Origin: CAYVUB01 sp964454675
Lineage (GTDB): Bacteria; Bacteroidota; Bacteroidia; Flavobacteriales; Flavobacteriaceae
Reading direction: 5' to 3'
DNA: 14,419 nt
Assembly (NCBI GenBank): GCA_964454675.1
Contig: CAYVUB010000044.1
Span: 1 to 14,419 of the forward strand
In this document: one piece after another, positions 1-7,578 of the stretch
How the letters are laid out: every line of letters starts with the position of its first letter
How positions within the stretch are numbered: position 1 is the first letter of the stretch
Translations under genes and position numbers: made by a program
The notes under the pieces: model-generated
The model's database searches: none
Seen by the model: only the letters and a program-made list of their open reading frames with translations
Told to the model about the DNA's origin: nothing

Positions 1-32
1 TGCTTAGATAGCATTATTCAAATGATAAATCT

Positions 33-1082
33 TTAGTTTTCTTCATTAAAAAACACTTTATAAAAATGCATTTTTTTAATATCGTCATAACCGCGTTCTA
101 AATATTCTGCGGAAGCGTCGGGCGCATCCACGTCCAGTTTTATCTGGATATTGGTATCGAGCTTGATTTCGGTTTTGAGCTTTTGTTTTTGCTTTTTCAG
201 GACGATTTCTGATACGTCAAATTGATTGCGAATCAAGACAGCCCTGTCGGTTTCAAAGTCTTTTTTAAAGTCGTCAAAAAGGGTTTTGTGTTGGTCATCT
301 TCAAAAATATCGTCTTTAAAACTTTCTACGTTGATGACTTCGTTTTCTTTGAAAAAGTCAATGGTTTTTGCCAAAAAGGTGCTTTGTTCTTGTCCGCCAA
401 ACTGGGTTTTAAGCACGTCGGTGCTGAATTCTTTGCAAAGCTCGATATAGTTTTTGGTATGCTGATTGGCATCATCGGGATATTTGATGTTCAAAAAACT
501 TTTTATCCAGTATTGGGTGTTGTAAGAGTTGTTGTCCACGCTCAAAACGATGTTGCCTTCGGTATCGGATGTGTTCAAAATCAGGCAACCCTTATCTACT
601 TTTTTGGTGGGAATCCCTTTTTGTGTGATAATGTCATAACTGTTATTTTCAAGATAGGTCTGGAAAAAATCGCTTTTGTTTTCAATCTTAAAAATACCGA
701 CGGCATTGACAAACATTTCGTCATATTGAATGTCTTCAAACAGGCAAACCAATACATCGCCGGTTTTGATTTGTGCCGAATTTGACTGTTCAAACAAATG
801 ATTGACAATGTGTTTTGAAATCTCGATAAACTCGTTTGGATTGGCAAATAATTGTGCGGCGTAGGTATTGATTTCGTTGAGGTTTATATTGGAATGATGA
901 TTGAACCGATAGCTTTCCACCACACTTGTAAACGGGCGCAGCAAATAAGACAACATCAGGTCATAGCTCACTTCGTCAAAGTCGAGCGCTTTTTCGGAAA
1001 AAGCGTTTTTTGAACTATTAAACTTATTGCCGACTTTATGCAGAATGCATTTGGATATCGAGGCTTTGGTGCGTTTTATCAT
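33..1082 (-). CDS. Nucleoid-associated protein, NdpA/YejK (37-kDa) family
   Basis: This 349-residue protein looks like a member of the nucleoid-associated 37-kDa family (E. coli YejK/NdpA, about 335 residues). Family members are soluble cytoplasmic proteins that associate with the nucleoid; their molecular role is poorly defined. There is no signal peptide or membrane segment. The N-terminus begins MIKRTKASISKCILHKVGN. A central segment around residues 107-145 (TGDVLVCLFEDI, then NAVGIFKIENK) fits the conserved core I remember for the family. The C-terminal third is strongly charged, with Lys/Glu/Asp-rich stretches around residues 250-330. The ATG at 1082 is the natural start and lies 6 bases after the stop of the upstream lipoprotein gene, so the two are probably co-transcribed and perhaps translationally coupled. 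Its codons are somewhat richer in G/C than those of the lipoprotein gene. Family assignment is from recalled sequence character, not from a search. Confidence 0.8.
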   Translation of the reverse strand: MIKRTKASISKCILHKVGNKFNSSKNAFSEKALDFDEVSYDLMLSYLLRPFTSVVESYRFNHHSNINLNEINTYAAQLFANPNEFIEISKHIVNHLFEQSNSAQIKTGDVLVCLFEDIQYDEMFVNAVGIFKIENKSDFFQTYLENNSYDIITQKGIPTKKVDKGCLILNTSDTEGNIVLSVDNNSYNTQYWIKSFLNIKYPDDANQHTKNYIELCKEFSTDVLKTQFGGQEQSTFLAKTIDFFKENEVINVESFKDDIFEDDQHKTLFDDFKKDFETDRAVLIRNQFDVSEIVLKKQKQKLKTEIKLDTNIQIKLDVDAPDASAEYLERGYDDIKKMHFYKVFFNEEN

Positions 1083-1088
1083 TGGTTA

Positions 1089-3518
1089 TTAAAATTGATA
1101 AATTATAATACTGTTATCGCTTCCTTTGGTTACAGCTTCCAAAGCATTGTCTTTATTGATGTTATCCGGTAATAATGTTGAGTTGCCATACACAGGGAAG
1201 TTGGTGATGATGTTGCCCTGGCTGTCAAATAAGTATGCTTTATTGGTTTGTAAATCAGTAGTAGCCACGTAAATTTTATCTTTGAGATAATATATTTTCG
1301 GAGCAGTATAATCGCCAAAATTCAATTCGATTTTTTTGGATTTGATAGTGAGTATGTTTTCTGAAAGTGTTACCAGAGTTTTACTTGTTGTAGTGGTGTG
1401 ATGATTTTCGGCAAGATTCAATTTTTCTTTTGAAACCTGACCATTGTCGCTAATTTGAATTAACTCGCCGGTTATTGTTGTAGTGGTAAATTTATTGTCA
1501 TACAAGTAAATATCATTACCCGAAAAATCGATTTTTTCTTTGATATCTATTCTTGTTTTGCCTGTTCGGTCTATGATTTCCATTTTGTTACCATGAGCAA
1601 AAATTATATAGTCTTTTTTGCCAACTCTAAAATGTTTAGGTTGTTTGATGATAGCATCCGGTGCAGGTTTGTACGTAAATCCTTTTACGATTTTTCCGCC
1701 TGCATCATACATCAACAACGATTTTCCTTGTGTGATTAGCAATCTGTAATCCTTTTTATTATCATAATCAAACACCGAAAGCGGCTGTGTAATCGGGTAG
1801 CTGAACTTCAAAGGAAACGGTGTGACATCTTTACCGTTCCGGTCAATGACATAAACTCGTTTTGATGTGGCAAAAACCAGTTGCAAGCGTCCGTTTTTGT
1901 ATATGTCGATTTGCTGGATGCTGCCCAGAATTTCACCTTCAACAGCTTTTTTAAATAAAATTTCACCATCGTTGGAAATTTGATATAAATTATGATTAAC
2001 ATCCTGAACTACAATATCTTTTTCATTGTTGCTGAAGTTAGTGATAAGTTGAGGTTCGGTAAGTAAATTGGCATCAAGAGTAATAGTTGCAAGCTCGGAA
2101 ACCGTATTGGAAACCACCGTGCCGCTACCGTGTTTTTTCACTACGGCATTGATATGTGCAAAACCGGTATCATAAACAAACTGAATGGCAGAAGCGTTAA
2201 ATCCGGAAAGCTTCAAATTGGCGTTTTCAGAGAAATTTTCGTTTAAAACAGCATTTAAACCGGAAGCATTAACATACACCAATAATGACGATTCGTCACT
2301 TAAATCCTGAAAAATAGTTTTATAGGCTTTGCTTTCATAGATATTACTGTTGTTTTGATACGAAGAAATAATGTCTTTTAAAAACGCCACAGAATCTGAA
2401 AACACAAAAAACGCATCAATATGAATGTAGAAAGAGGCTGTTTTGAAGTTTATAAGCGGAAAAAATGTTTGCCGGAAAAGTTCGGGCTCGCCAAAACTGT
2501 TGATGTTGATGTCTCTGAAAGTTTCAACAGCATTTTGGTAGCTTATAGCGTCATGCGTAGCAGTATCGTCAATGGAATACAATGCGACGGCTTGTTGATT
2601 GTTTTTTTTGATAATACCTATTTCTGAAACATTGTCAAAAACCGAAGTTTCAATGATTGAGTCGCGCTCTTTTATAAGATTCAGATTATCAGAAAACGTT
2701 TTGAAATTGTCAAATGTGAAGCTTAAAAAATAATCGGCATCAAACGGGGCAACTTTTCCTGTAAGATTTTCCTGCGGAATGGTGTGTTTAAATGCATTAA
2801 TCAGGTTTTTTGATGAATCGGCTGCTTTGGCAATTCCACTTATAAGTAGCTGTTTTTGTGATACATCAATATCAAATGACACATAGTCGGAAAAAGCAGT
2901 GTTGTTCAAGTCGTTAGTATCAAAAAAAGAAGGAATTAATCGTTTGTTTTTGGTATTTACAATTATTGAAAGCGATTTGTCATTGCCTGCTGTTTGGTAT
3001 ATTTTTTCCAGTTCCAAGTCGGCTTTGGTAGTTTTACCTATAGCATTAATGTACGAAAGTGTATTGGTAATGAAGAAAAATCCGTCAACGGTTGTGCTGT
3101 AATATGTTTGATTTTCAATGGTTGTTTTGGTATAGGATTTTTCGCTGTTTGTTATCGTTTCAGAAATAAAATTTGCAACTTTTTTTGTGTTAATGATACT
3201 ATCGGAAGCTTTGGTAATGACAGATAGTTGCATAGTGTTGTTTTCATCTTTACCCAAGCATATCAAAATAGTTTCTTTTAAATTGAGATAATCAAATAAA
3301 GAGAGCGTTATTTCAAAGTTTTTAACATCGGTATATGCAGAAAGTTCTTTTAACAAGTCGTTATTTTTCAGGTTGCTTTTTAAACTTTCAACAGATTTGG
3401 TTTTCACGATTACCGACGTATTTTCAGGGACTAAGCCAAGCTCGTTAAACGTGTAAGCTTTGTCGTTTTTGCAACTATATAATAAAAAAGAAATTAAGAT
3501 GAAATAAAGCGTGCGCAT
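1089..3518 (-). CDS. Unrecognised outer-envelope lipoprotein with C-terminal beta-propeller-like repeats
   Basis: I do not recognise a named family for this 809-residue protein. It begins MRTLYFILISFLLYSCKND, a lipoprotein signal with lipobox LYSC (Cys16) followed by K-N-D, so it should be lipid-anchored in the envelope. Residues about 20-470 form a mixed alpha/beta region vaguely reminiscent of DUF3352-type proteins. Residues about 480-809 contain recurring units of the kind 'hydrophobic strand, D-x-x-G, strand', for example YVIDRNGKD, LMYDAGGKI, EIIDRTGKT, QISDNGQVS and LFDSQGNI, which suggest a PQQ/WD-like beta-propeller. No catalytic motif is visible. The ATG at 3518 is preferred over an in-frame TTG at 3536 because it starts directly at the signal peptide and lies just after a TATCTTTG promoter-like element. 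The gene sits 27 bases after rnhB and 6 bases before the NdpA-family gene. Its role is unknown. Confidence 0.82.
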   Translation of the reverse strand: MRTLYFILISFLLYSCKNDKAYTFNELGLVPENTSVIVKTKSVESLKSNLKNNDLLKELSAYTDVKNFEITLSLFDYLNLKETILICLGKDENNTMQLSVITKASDSIINTKKVANFISETITNSEKSYTKTTIENQTYYSTTVDGFFFITNTLSYINAIGKTTKADLELEKIYQTAGNDKSLSIIVNTKNKRLIPSFFDTNDLNNTAFSDYVSFDIDVSQKQLLISGIAKAADSSKNLINAFKHTIPQENLTGKVAPFDADYFLSFTFDNFKTFSDNLNLIKERDSIIETSVFDNVSEIGIIKKNNQQAVALYSIDDTATHDAISYQNAVETFRDININSFGEPELFRQTFFPLINFKTASFYIHIDAFFVFSDSVAFLKDIISSYQNNSNIYESKAYKTIFQDLSDESSLLVYVNASGLNAVLNENFSENANLKLSGFNASAIQFVYDTGFAHINAVVKKHGSGTVVSNTVSELATITLDANLLTEPQLITNFSNNEKDIVVQDVNHNLYQISNDGEILFKKAVEGEILGSIQQIDIYKNGRLQLVFATSKRVYVIDRNGKDVTPFPLKFSYPITQPLSVFDYDNKKDYRLLITQGKSLLMYDAGGKIVKGFTYKPAPDAIIKQPKHFRVGKKDYIIFAHGNKMEIIDRTGKTRIDIKEKIDFSGNDIYLYDNKFTTTTITGELIQISDNGQVSKEKLNLAENHHTTTTSKTLVTLSENILTIKSKKIELNFGDYTAPKIYYLKDKIYVATTDLQTNKAYLFDSQGNIITNFPVYGNSTLLPDNINKDNALEAVTKGSDNSIIIYQF

Positions 3519-3533
3519 TGAGAGGTTTTTTTG

Positions 3534-3541
3534 CAAAGATA
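3534..3541 (-). promoter_or_regulatory. Candidate Bacteroidota -7 element (TATCTTTG) ahead of the lipoprotein gene
   Basis: On the minus strand the sequence reads TATCTTTG, an exact match to the TAnnTTTG -7 consensus of Bacteroidota promoters. It lies in the 27-base gap between the rnhB stop and the lipoprotein ATG at 3518, ending 15 bases before that ATG, so the leader would be only about ten bases long. I see no good -33 TTG at 17-23 bases upstream. It may be an internal promoter that uncouples the lipoprotein and NdpA-family genes from rnhB, or a chance match in AT-rich DNA. Confidence 0.4.
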
Positions 3542-3545
3542 AAAG

Positions 3546-4148
3546 TTACAAGTCTAATTTTAATTGTTCGGGCAATAATCTGAATGATTTTCTGTGATAT
3601 TTGGTAATGCCGTATTTTAAAATGGCATCTCTGTGTTCTTTTGTAGGGTAACCTTTGTTTTGTTTCCAGTTATACATGGGATATTCCTCGTGAATTTGCT
3701 GCATGTATGCATCCCGGCAGGTTTTTGCCAGAATGGATGCAGCAGCAATACTCAAAAATTTGCTGTCGCCTTTAACAATGGTTTGGTATGGAATATTTTT
3801 ATAGGGTTTAAACCTGTTACCGTCAATGATGATAAACTCAGGGACTGGTTTTAATTGGTCTATGGCTTTGTGCATTGCAAGTATCGATGCATTCAAAATA
3901 TTGATGTTGTCAATCTCGTCTTGCCATATATGGTGATGCGCAAAACAAACGGCTTCATTTTCAATTAAGATTTTTAGTGTATTCCGGTTAATTTCACTAA
4001 GTTGTTTTGAATCCTTAATATATATATTGTCAAAATTTTCAGGGAGTATAACCGCAGCAGCAGTTACAGGTCCGGCAAGGCATCCTCTTCCGGCTTCATC
4101 GGTGCCGCATTCAAGGTCAAATGAAGAAAAATGTGATTCCAATTTCAA
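3546..4148 (-). CDS. rnhB: Ribonuclease HII
   Basis: Ribonuclease HII cuts the RNA strand of RNA/DNA hybrids and incises 5' of single ribonucleotides misincorporated into DNA, starting ribonucleotide excision repair in the cytoplasm. The 200-residue protein has the normal family length and all expected motifs: GTDEAGRG near the N-terminus (catalytic Asp17 and Glu18), IIIDGN (Asp109), VKGDSK (Asp128), followed by SIAAASILAKTCRD. These four acidic residues correspond to the metal-binding set of the E. coli enzyme. There is no ATG in frame between the upstream stop (4176-4178) and the DEAGRG motif. TTG at 4148 gives MKLESHF; ATT at 4149-4151 would give (M)LKLESHF, which resembles the flavobacterial N-termini I remember, so the true start could be either. 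It is the first gene of the leftward cluster and diverges from the susC-like gene. Confidence 0.96.
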   Translation of the reverse strand: MKLESHFSSFDLECGTDEAGRGCLAGPVTAAAVILPENFDNIYIKDSKQLSEINRNTLKILIENEAVCFAHHHIWQDEIDNINILNASILAMHKAIDQLKPVPEFIIIDGNRFKPYKNIPYQTIVKGDSKFLSIAAASILAKTCRDAYMQQIHEEYPMYNWKQNKGYPTKEHRDAILKYGITKYHRKSFRLLPEQLKLDL

Positions 4149-4181
4149 AATAAGAGTAGTTTTTAGAGAAAAAAATTAGGT

Positions 4182-4213
4182 TAAACTTAATATATCTATG
4201 TCAAATAATGAAA
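4182..4213 (-). promoter_or_regulatory. Weak candidate promoter for rnhB
   Basis: On the minus strand, TTTC, a 20-base spacer and TAAGTTTA sit about 30 bases upstream of the rnhB start. Each half differs by one base from the Bacteroidota TTTG / TAnnTTTG pattern, while the spacing is ideal. This is a low-confidence reading in a very AT-rich divergent intergenic region (4152-4340) in which I see no riboswitch-like structure or clear operator. Confidence 0.25.
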
Positions 4214-4282
4214 CTAAATGTTAAAATTGATGAACCAACAGGCTCTACAATACTTCCGTTAACATTTTTTTAATAAAAATAC

Positions 4283-4313
4283 TTGTATATTTAATATATT
4301 ATTAAGATGTTTG
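4283..4313 (+). promoter_or_regulatory. Candidate promoter of the SusC/SusD operon
   Basis: TTG at 4283-4285, a 20-base AT-only spacer, and GATGTTTG at 4306-4313 fit the Bacteroidota TTG-N17-23-TAnnTTTG promoter with a single mismatch (G for the first T of the -7 element). Transcription would start near 4319, giving a leader of roughly 20 bases before the ATG at 4341. No operator-like dyad is obvious, and no SusR, ECF-sigma/anti-sigma or hybrid two-component gene lies in the window, so the controlling regulator is unknown. Confidence 0.5.
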
Positions 4314-4340
4314 CGCTAGACTAACTCAAATAATTGTTTT

Positions 4341-7300
4341 ATGAAATTAAAGTTAACATGGTTAATGACGCTTTTTATGGCGTTTACAATGCAGTTTTCT
4401 TACGCACAGGGGAAAACTGTAACAGGAACAGTTACCGCTCCGGATGGCTTGCCGTTACCGGGGGTAAACGTAATTGTAAAAGGAACTACTAATAGAGGAG
4501 TTCAAACAGATTTTGACGGGAAGTATTCCATTTCTGTTTCTCAGGGCGAGGTATTAGTATTTTCGTCTGTAGGTATGAAAACAACCGAAGTTATCATTGG
4601 AGCAAGCAACACATACAATGTGGCTTTAGCTGATGATAGTATCTTACAAGAGGTTGTTGTCATCGGATATGGTACTACCACAAAGGAATCCTTTACGGGT
4701 ACTGCCGCAAAAATTAATGTTGAAAACATAGAGGCTAAGACGGTATCAAACGTTTCTCAAGCACTTAGAGGCGAGGTTGCGGGTGTGAACGTTATCACTA
4801 CAAGTGGTCAGCCAGGTAGAGATGCTACTATCCGTATCCGTGGTTTTGGTTCGGTTAATGGTAACAGAGATCCTCTATATGTAGTGGACGGTGTTCCGTA
4901 CAGTAGCGACATAAGTGCCATCAATCCTGCGGATATTGAAGGTATGACTATTTTGAAAGATGCTGCTGCTACTTCTGTTTATGGTTCAAGAGGTGCCAAT
5001 GGGGTAATTTTAATTACCACTAAACAAGGTAAATCGGGAACTTCACTTGTGTCTGTAGATTTCAGAACAAGTATTAACGAAATATTTTTACCTACCTACG
5101 ATGTTATCAAATCACCGGAAGAGTATATAGAGCTTTCTTGGGAATCTTATCGTAACAGAGGAGTTTTTGAAGGTGTTGGAAATCCTGATGCTTATGCAAG
5201 TGGAAACTTGTTTGGAGGTACAGACGGTATTAACGCACACTATAATATATGGAATGTGCCGGGTGCTCAACTTATCAATCCTGCTACAGGAAAATTCAAC
5301 CAAGGTATTTCTCGTAGATATACTCCTGAAAATTGGGCAGATTATGCGTTTCGTACAGGTTACAGACAAGAAGCAAACATCCAGTTTAGCGGTGGTAACG
5401 ATAAAACACGTTACGCATCGTCATTTGGTTTTGTAGATGATGAAGGTTACGGTATTAACTCAGACTATCGTCGTTATTCAACAAGATTAAATCTTGAGCA
5501 CAAGCCAAAAGATTGGTTAAAAGTAGGTGGTAATATGGCCTATTCAGGTTCAAGATATACCCAAAACGGTCAAAGTTCAGATACAGGAAGTATCTTCTTA
5601 ATGGCTAATAATGCACCTCCTATTTACTCAATATTTATGAGAGATGAGGATGGTAACAGAGTTGTAAATCCTAATACAGGACATTATTTTTATGATTTTG
5701 GACCTACATACGGAAGACGTTTTTCTCCGTTGACAAATGGTATTGCAGATGCTATTTACAATTTGGACAGAGATGACGCTCATACGTTAATGGGTAATTT
5801 CTCTTTTGATATTAACATTACCAAAGATTTGACATTTGAAGCGCGTTATGGTGCTCAGTATGAAAACTGGGATATCATCCGTATGGATAATGTGGAGCAG
5901 ATATCAGGAAACCCTGGTAACCCTAAAGGATACCTTGGAAAAACGGTTTCTACGACTACCAATCAAAACTTCTTACAATTGTTACGTTACAGCAAAACTT
6001 TTGGCGACCACAGCTTAGAAGTTTTTGCAGCGCACGAAACTACAGAGTGGAGAGGTAAGTATTTTAGTGCGGCTAAACAAAACGCTATTATATTTGGTGC
6101 AACAGATTTAAGCCTTTATACCGAGGTGATTGGAAAACCAACATCGTATTCACAAGGTACTACACTTGAAAGTTATTTTGGTCAGTTAAACTATAACCTT
6201 TCACAAAAATATTTCTTGACAGGATCTGTAAGACGTGATGGTTCTTCCCGTTTCATCAATGATAAATGGGGTACATTCTGGTCTGTAGGTGCAGGTTGGG
6301 TAGTTTCAAGAGAAGACTTCCTTGCCAGCTCAAGCACTATTGATTTCTTGAAATTGAAAGCAAGTTATGGTGTGATTGGTGACCAAGGTACTCGTCTTCG
6401 TTACGGATGGCAAATTTCTTCAATCGGTGGTACAGATGAGTATTCATTTACGCCGAGTTCAGAATTGGCTAACCCTGATTTAACTTGGGAAACATCTAAA
6501 ATTGCTCAGGTAGGTTTTGAAAGTACATGGTTTAATAACACATTGGATCTTAATGTGGATTACTATGTGAAAAATACAGATAACTTATTCTTTAACCAGT
6601 CACTTCCACCATCAAGCGGTTTTGTATCCACATTTATCAATGATGGTCAATTACGTAACAGCGGCTTAGAGTTTGATGTTGCAGCACATATATTCAAAGC
6701 GAACACCAGAGATGATTTCAGATTATCTCTTGCTGTTAACGGAGAGGTGTTAACTAACAAAGTAACTGAAATGCCAATTGACCGTTTAACAGGTGAGAAA
6801 AAAATAATTGACGGTGCTTTATCAGAAGGTCATTCTATTTATGATTTCTATATGCGTGAGTGGGCAGGTGTTGACCCGGCAAATGGTATGGGACTTTGGA
6901 ACTTGTATTATAACGATGTGAATAACAACGGAATTTATGATGCAGCAGACGAGCATATTGCAAATATGGTGTTGTATCTTCATGAAAATCCGGATGCTAA
7001 TGTACAAAAAACCACTACCAATATATATGCTAATGCAACACAAAAGTATGTTGGTAAATCGGCCATACCAAAAGTTAGAGGAGCTTTCCGTATTAATGCA
7101 GCTTACAAAGGGTTTGATTTAACAGCCCAGTTTGGATATAGCATAGGTGGTCATGCTTATGACAATTACTATGTATGGTTAATGGATAGTGCTTCATTAA
7201 TAGGTAGTGATAACTGGCATACAGATATCAGAAACAGATGGCAACAACCTGGTGATGTGACCAATGTGCCAAGAATGACCAACAACCTTGCTGCAGATGT

Positions 7301-7565
7301 AAATAATAACGCTACATCTACACGTTTCCTTACCAAAGCAGATTACTTGTCTTTAAACAACGTGAGATTAGGTTATACACTTCCGGATCAATTTATTAAA
7401 GGCATAGGAATCTCTAAACTTAATATATACGTTGCCGGTGATAATTTAATGTTCCTTAGTGCAAGAGATGGATTTAACCCATCAACTGCAGAGAGTGGCG
7501 CATCAAATATCTACAGATATAACCCGCTTTCTACGTTTAGCTTAGGAGCAAAAGTTGAATTTTAA
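4341..7565 (+). CDS. SusC/RagA family TonB-dependent outer-membrane transporter
   Basis: This 1074-residue protein is a full-length SusC-type importer, which forms a 22-stranded outer-membrane barrel driven by TonB and capped by its SusD partner. It opens with a signal peptide (MKLKLTWLMTLFMAFTMQFS, probable cleavage YA|Q at 22/23). Next come a carboxypeptidase-D-like regulatory domain (about 27-100, with PLPGVNVIVKGTT and DFDGKYSI), a TonB-box-like EVVVIGYGT (about 104-112) and a plug domain (about 113-228). The plug contains the hallmark segments QALRGEVAGV, IRIRGFGS, PLYVVDGVP, ILKDAAATSVYGSRGANGV and ITTKQG. The rest is barrel, ending in the aromatic KVEF. There is no extra STN or sigma-signalling domain before the carboxypeptidase-like domain, so signalling through an anti-sigma factor is not suggested. 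The susD-like gene starts 13 bases after the stop. The substrate (glycan or peptide) cannot be told from sequence alone. Confidence 0.97.
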   Translation: MKLKLTWLMTLFMAFTMQFSYAQGKTVTGTVTAPDGLPLPGVNVIVKGTTNRGVQTDFDGKYSISVSQGEVLVFSSVGMKTTEVIIGASNTYNVALADDSILQEVVVIGYGTTTKESFTGTAAKINVENIEAKTVSNVSQALRGEVAGVNVITTSGQPGRDATIRIRGFGSVNGNRDPLYVVDGVPYSSDISAINPADIEGMTILKDAAATSVYGSRGANGVILITTKQGKSGTSLVSVDFRTSINEIFLPTYDVIKSPEEYIELSWESYRNRGVFEGVGNPDAYASGNLFGGTDGINAHYNIWNVPGAQLINPATGKFNQGISRRYTPENWADYAFRTGYRQEANIQFSGGNDKTRYASSFGFVDDEGYGINSDYRRYSTRLNLEHKPKDWLKVGGNMAYSGSRYTQNGQSSDTGSIFLMANNAPPIYSIFMRDEDGNRVVNPNTGHYFYDFGPTYGRRFSPLTNGIADAIYNLDRDDAHTLMGNFSFDINITKDLTFEARYGAQYENWDIIRMDNVEQISGNPGNPKGYLGKTVSTTTNQNFLQLLRYSKTFGDHSLEVFAAHETTEWRGKYFSAAKQNAIIFGATDLSLYTEVIGKPTSYSQGTTLESYFGQLNYNLSQKYFLTGSVRRDGSSRFINDKWGTFWSVGAGWVVSREDFLASSSTIDFLKLKASYGVIGDQGTRLRYGWQISSIGGTDEYSFTPSSELANPDLTWETSKIAQVGFESTWFNNTLDLNVDYYVKNTDNLFFNQSLPPSSGFVSTFINDGQLRNSGLEFDVAAHIFKANTRDDFRLSLAVNGEVLTNKVTEMPIDRLTGEKKIIDGALSEGHSIYDFYMREWAGVDPANGMGLWNLYYNDVNNNGIYDAADEHIANMVLYLHENPDANVQKTTTNIYANATQKYVGKSAIPKVRGAFRINAAYKGFDLTAQFGYSIGGHAYDNYYVWLMDSASLIGSDNWHTDIRNRWQQPGDVTNVPRMTNNLAADVNNNATSTRFLTKADYLSLNNVRLGYTLPDQFIKGIGISKLNIYVAGDNLMFLSARDGFNPSTAESGASNIYRYNPLSTFSLGAKVEF

Positions 7566-7578
7566 AAAAAAAAGAAAT

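Noticed and set aside
1..32. Possible terminator after the NdpA-family gene
   Set aside because: No stem with a T-run on the minus strand is visible in the 32 bases available; it may lie outside the window.
222..785. 187-residue open reading frame on the plus strand
   Set aside because: It lies wholly antisense to the NdpA-family gene, and its translation has no recognisable domain or believable start context; it is a mirror of the real gene's codon pattern.
3519..3536. Possible TTG start six codons upstream of the chosen lipoprotein ATG
   Set aside because: The extra residues are not part of the signal peptide, and the TTG overlaps the TATCTTTG promoter-like element; ATG at 3518 is the better start.
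7555..7578. Possible upstream TTG start for the SusD-like protein overlapping the SusC stop, or a frameshift fusion of the two at the A10 tract
   Set aside because: The ATG at 7579 begins exactly at a normal lipoprotein signal peptide, SusC ends with the expected final aromatic strand, and both proteins have full family length. The A-rich run is a usual leader in this phylum.
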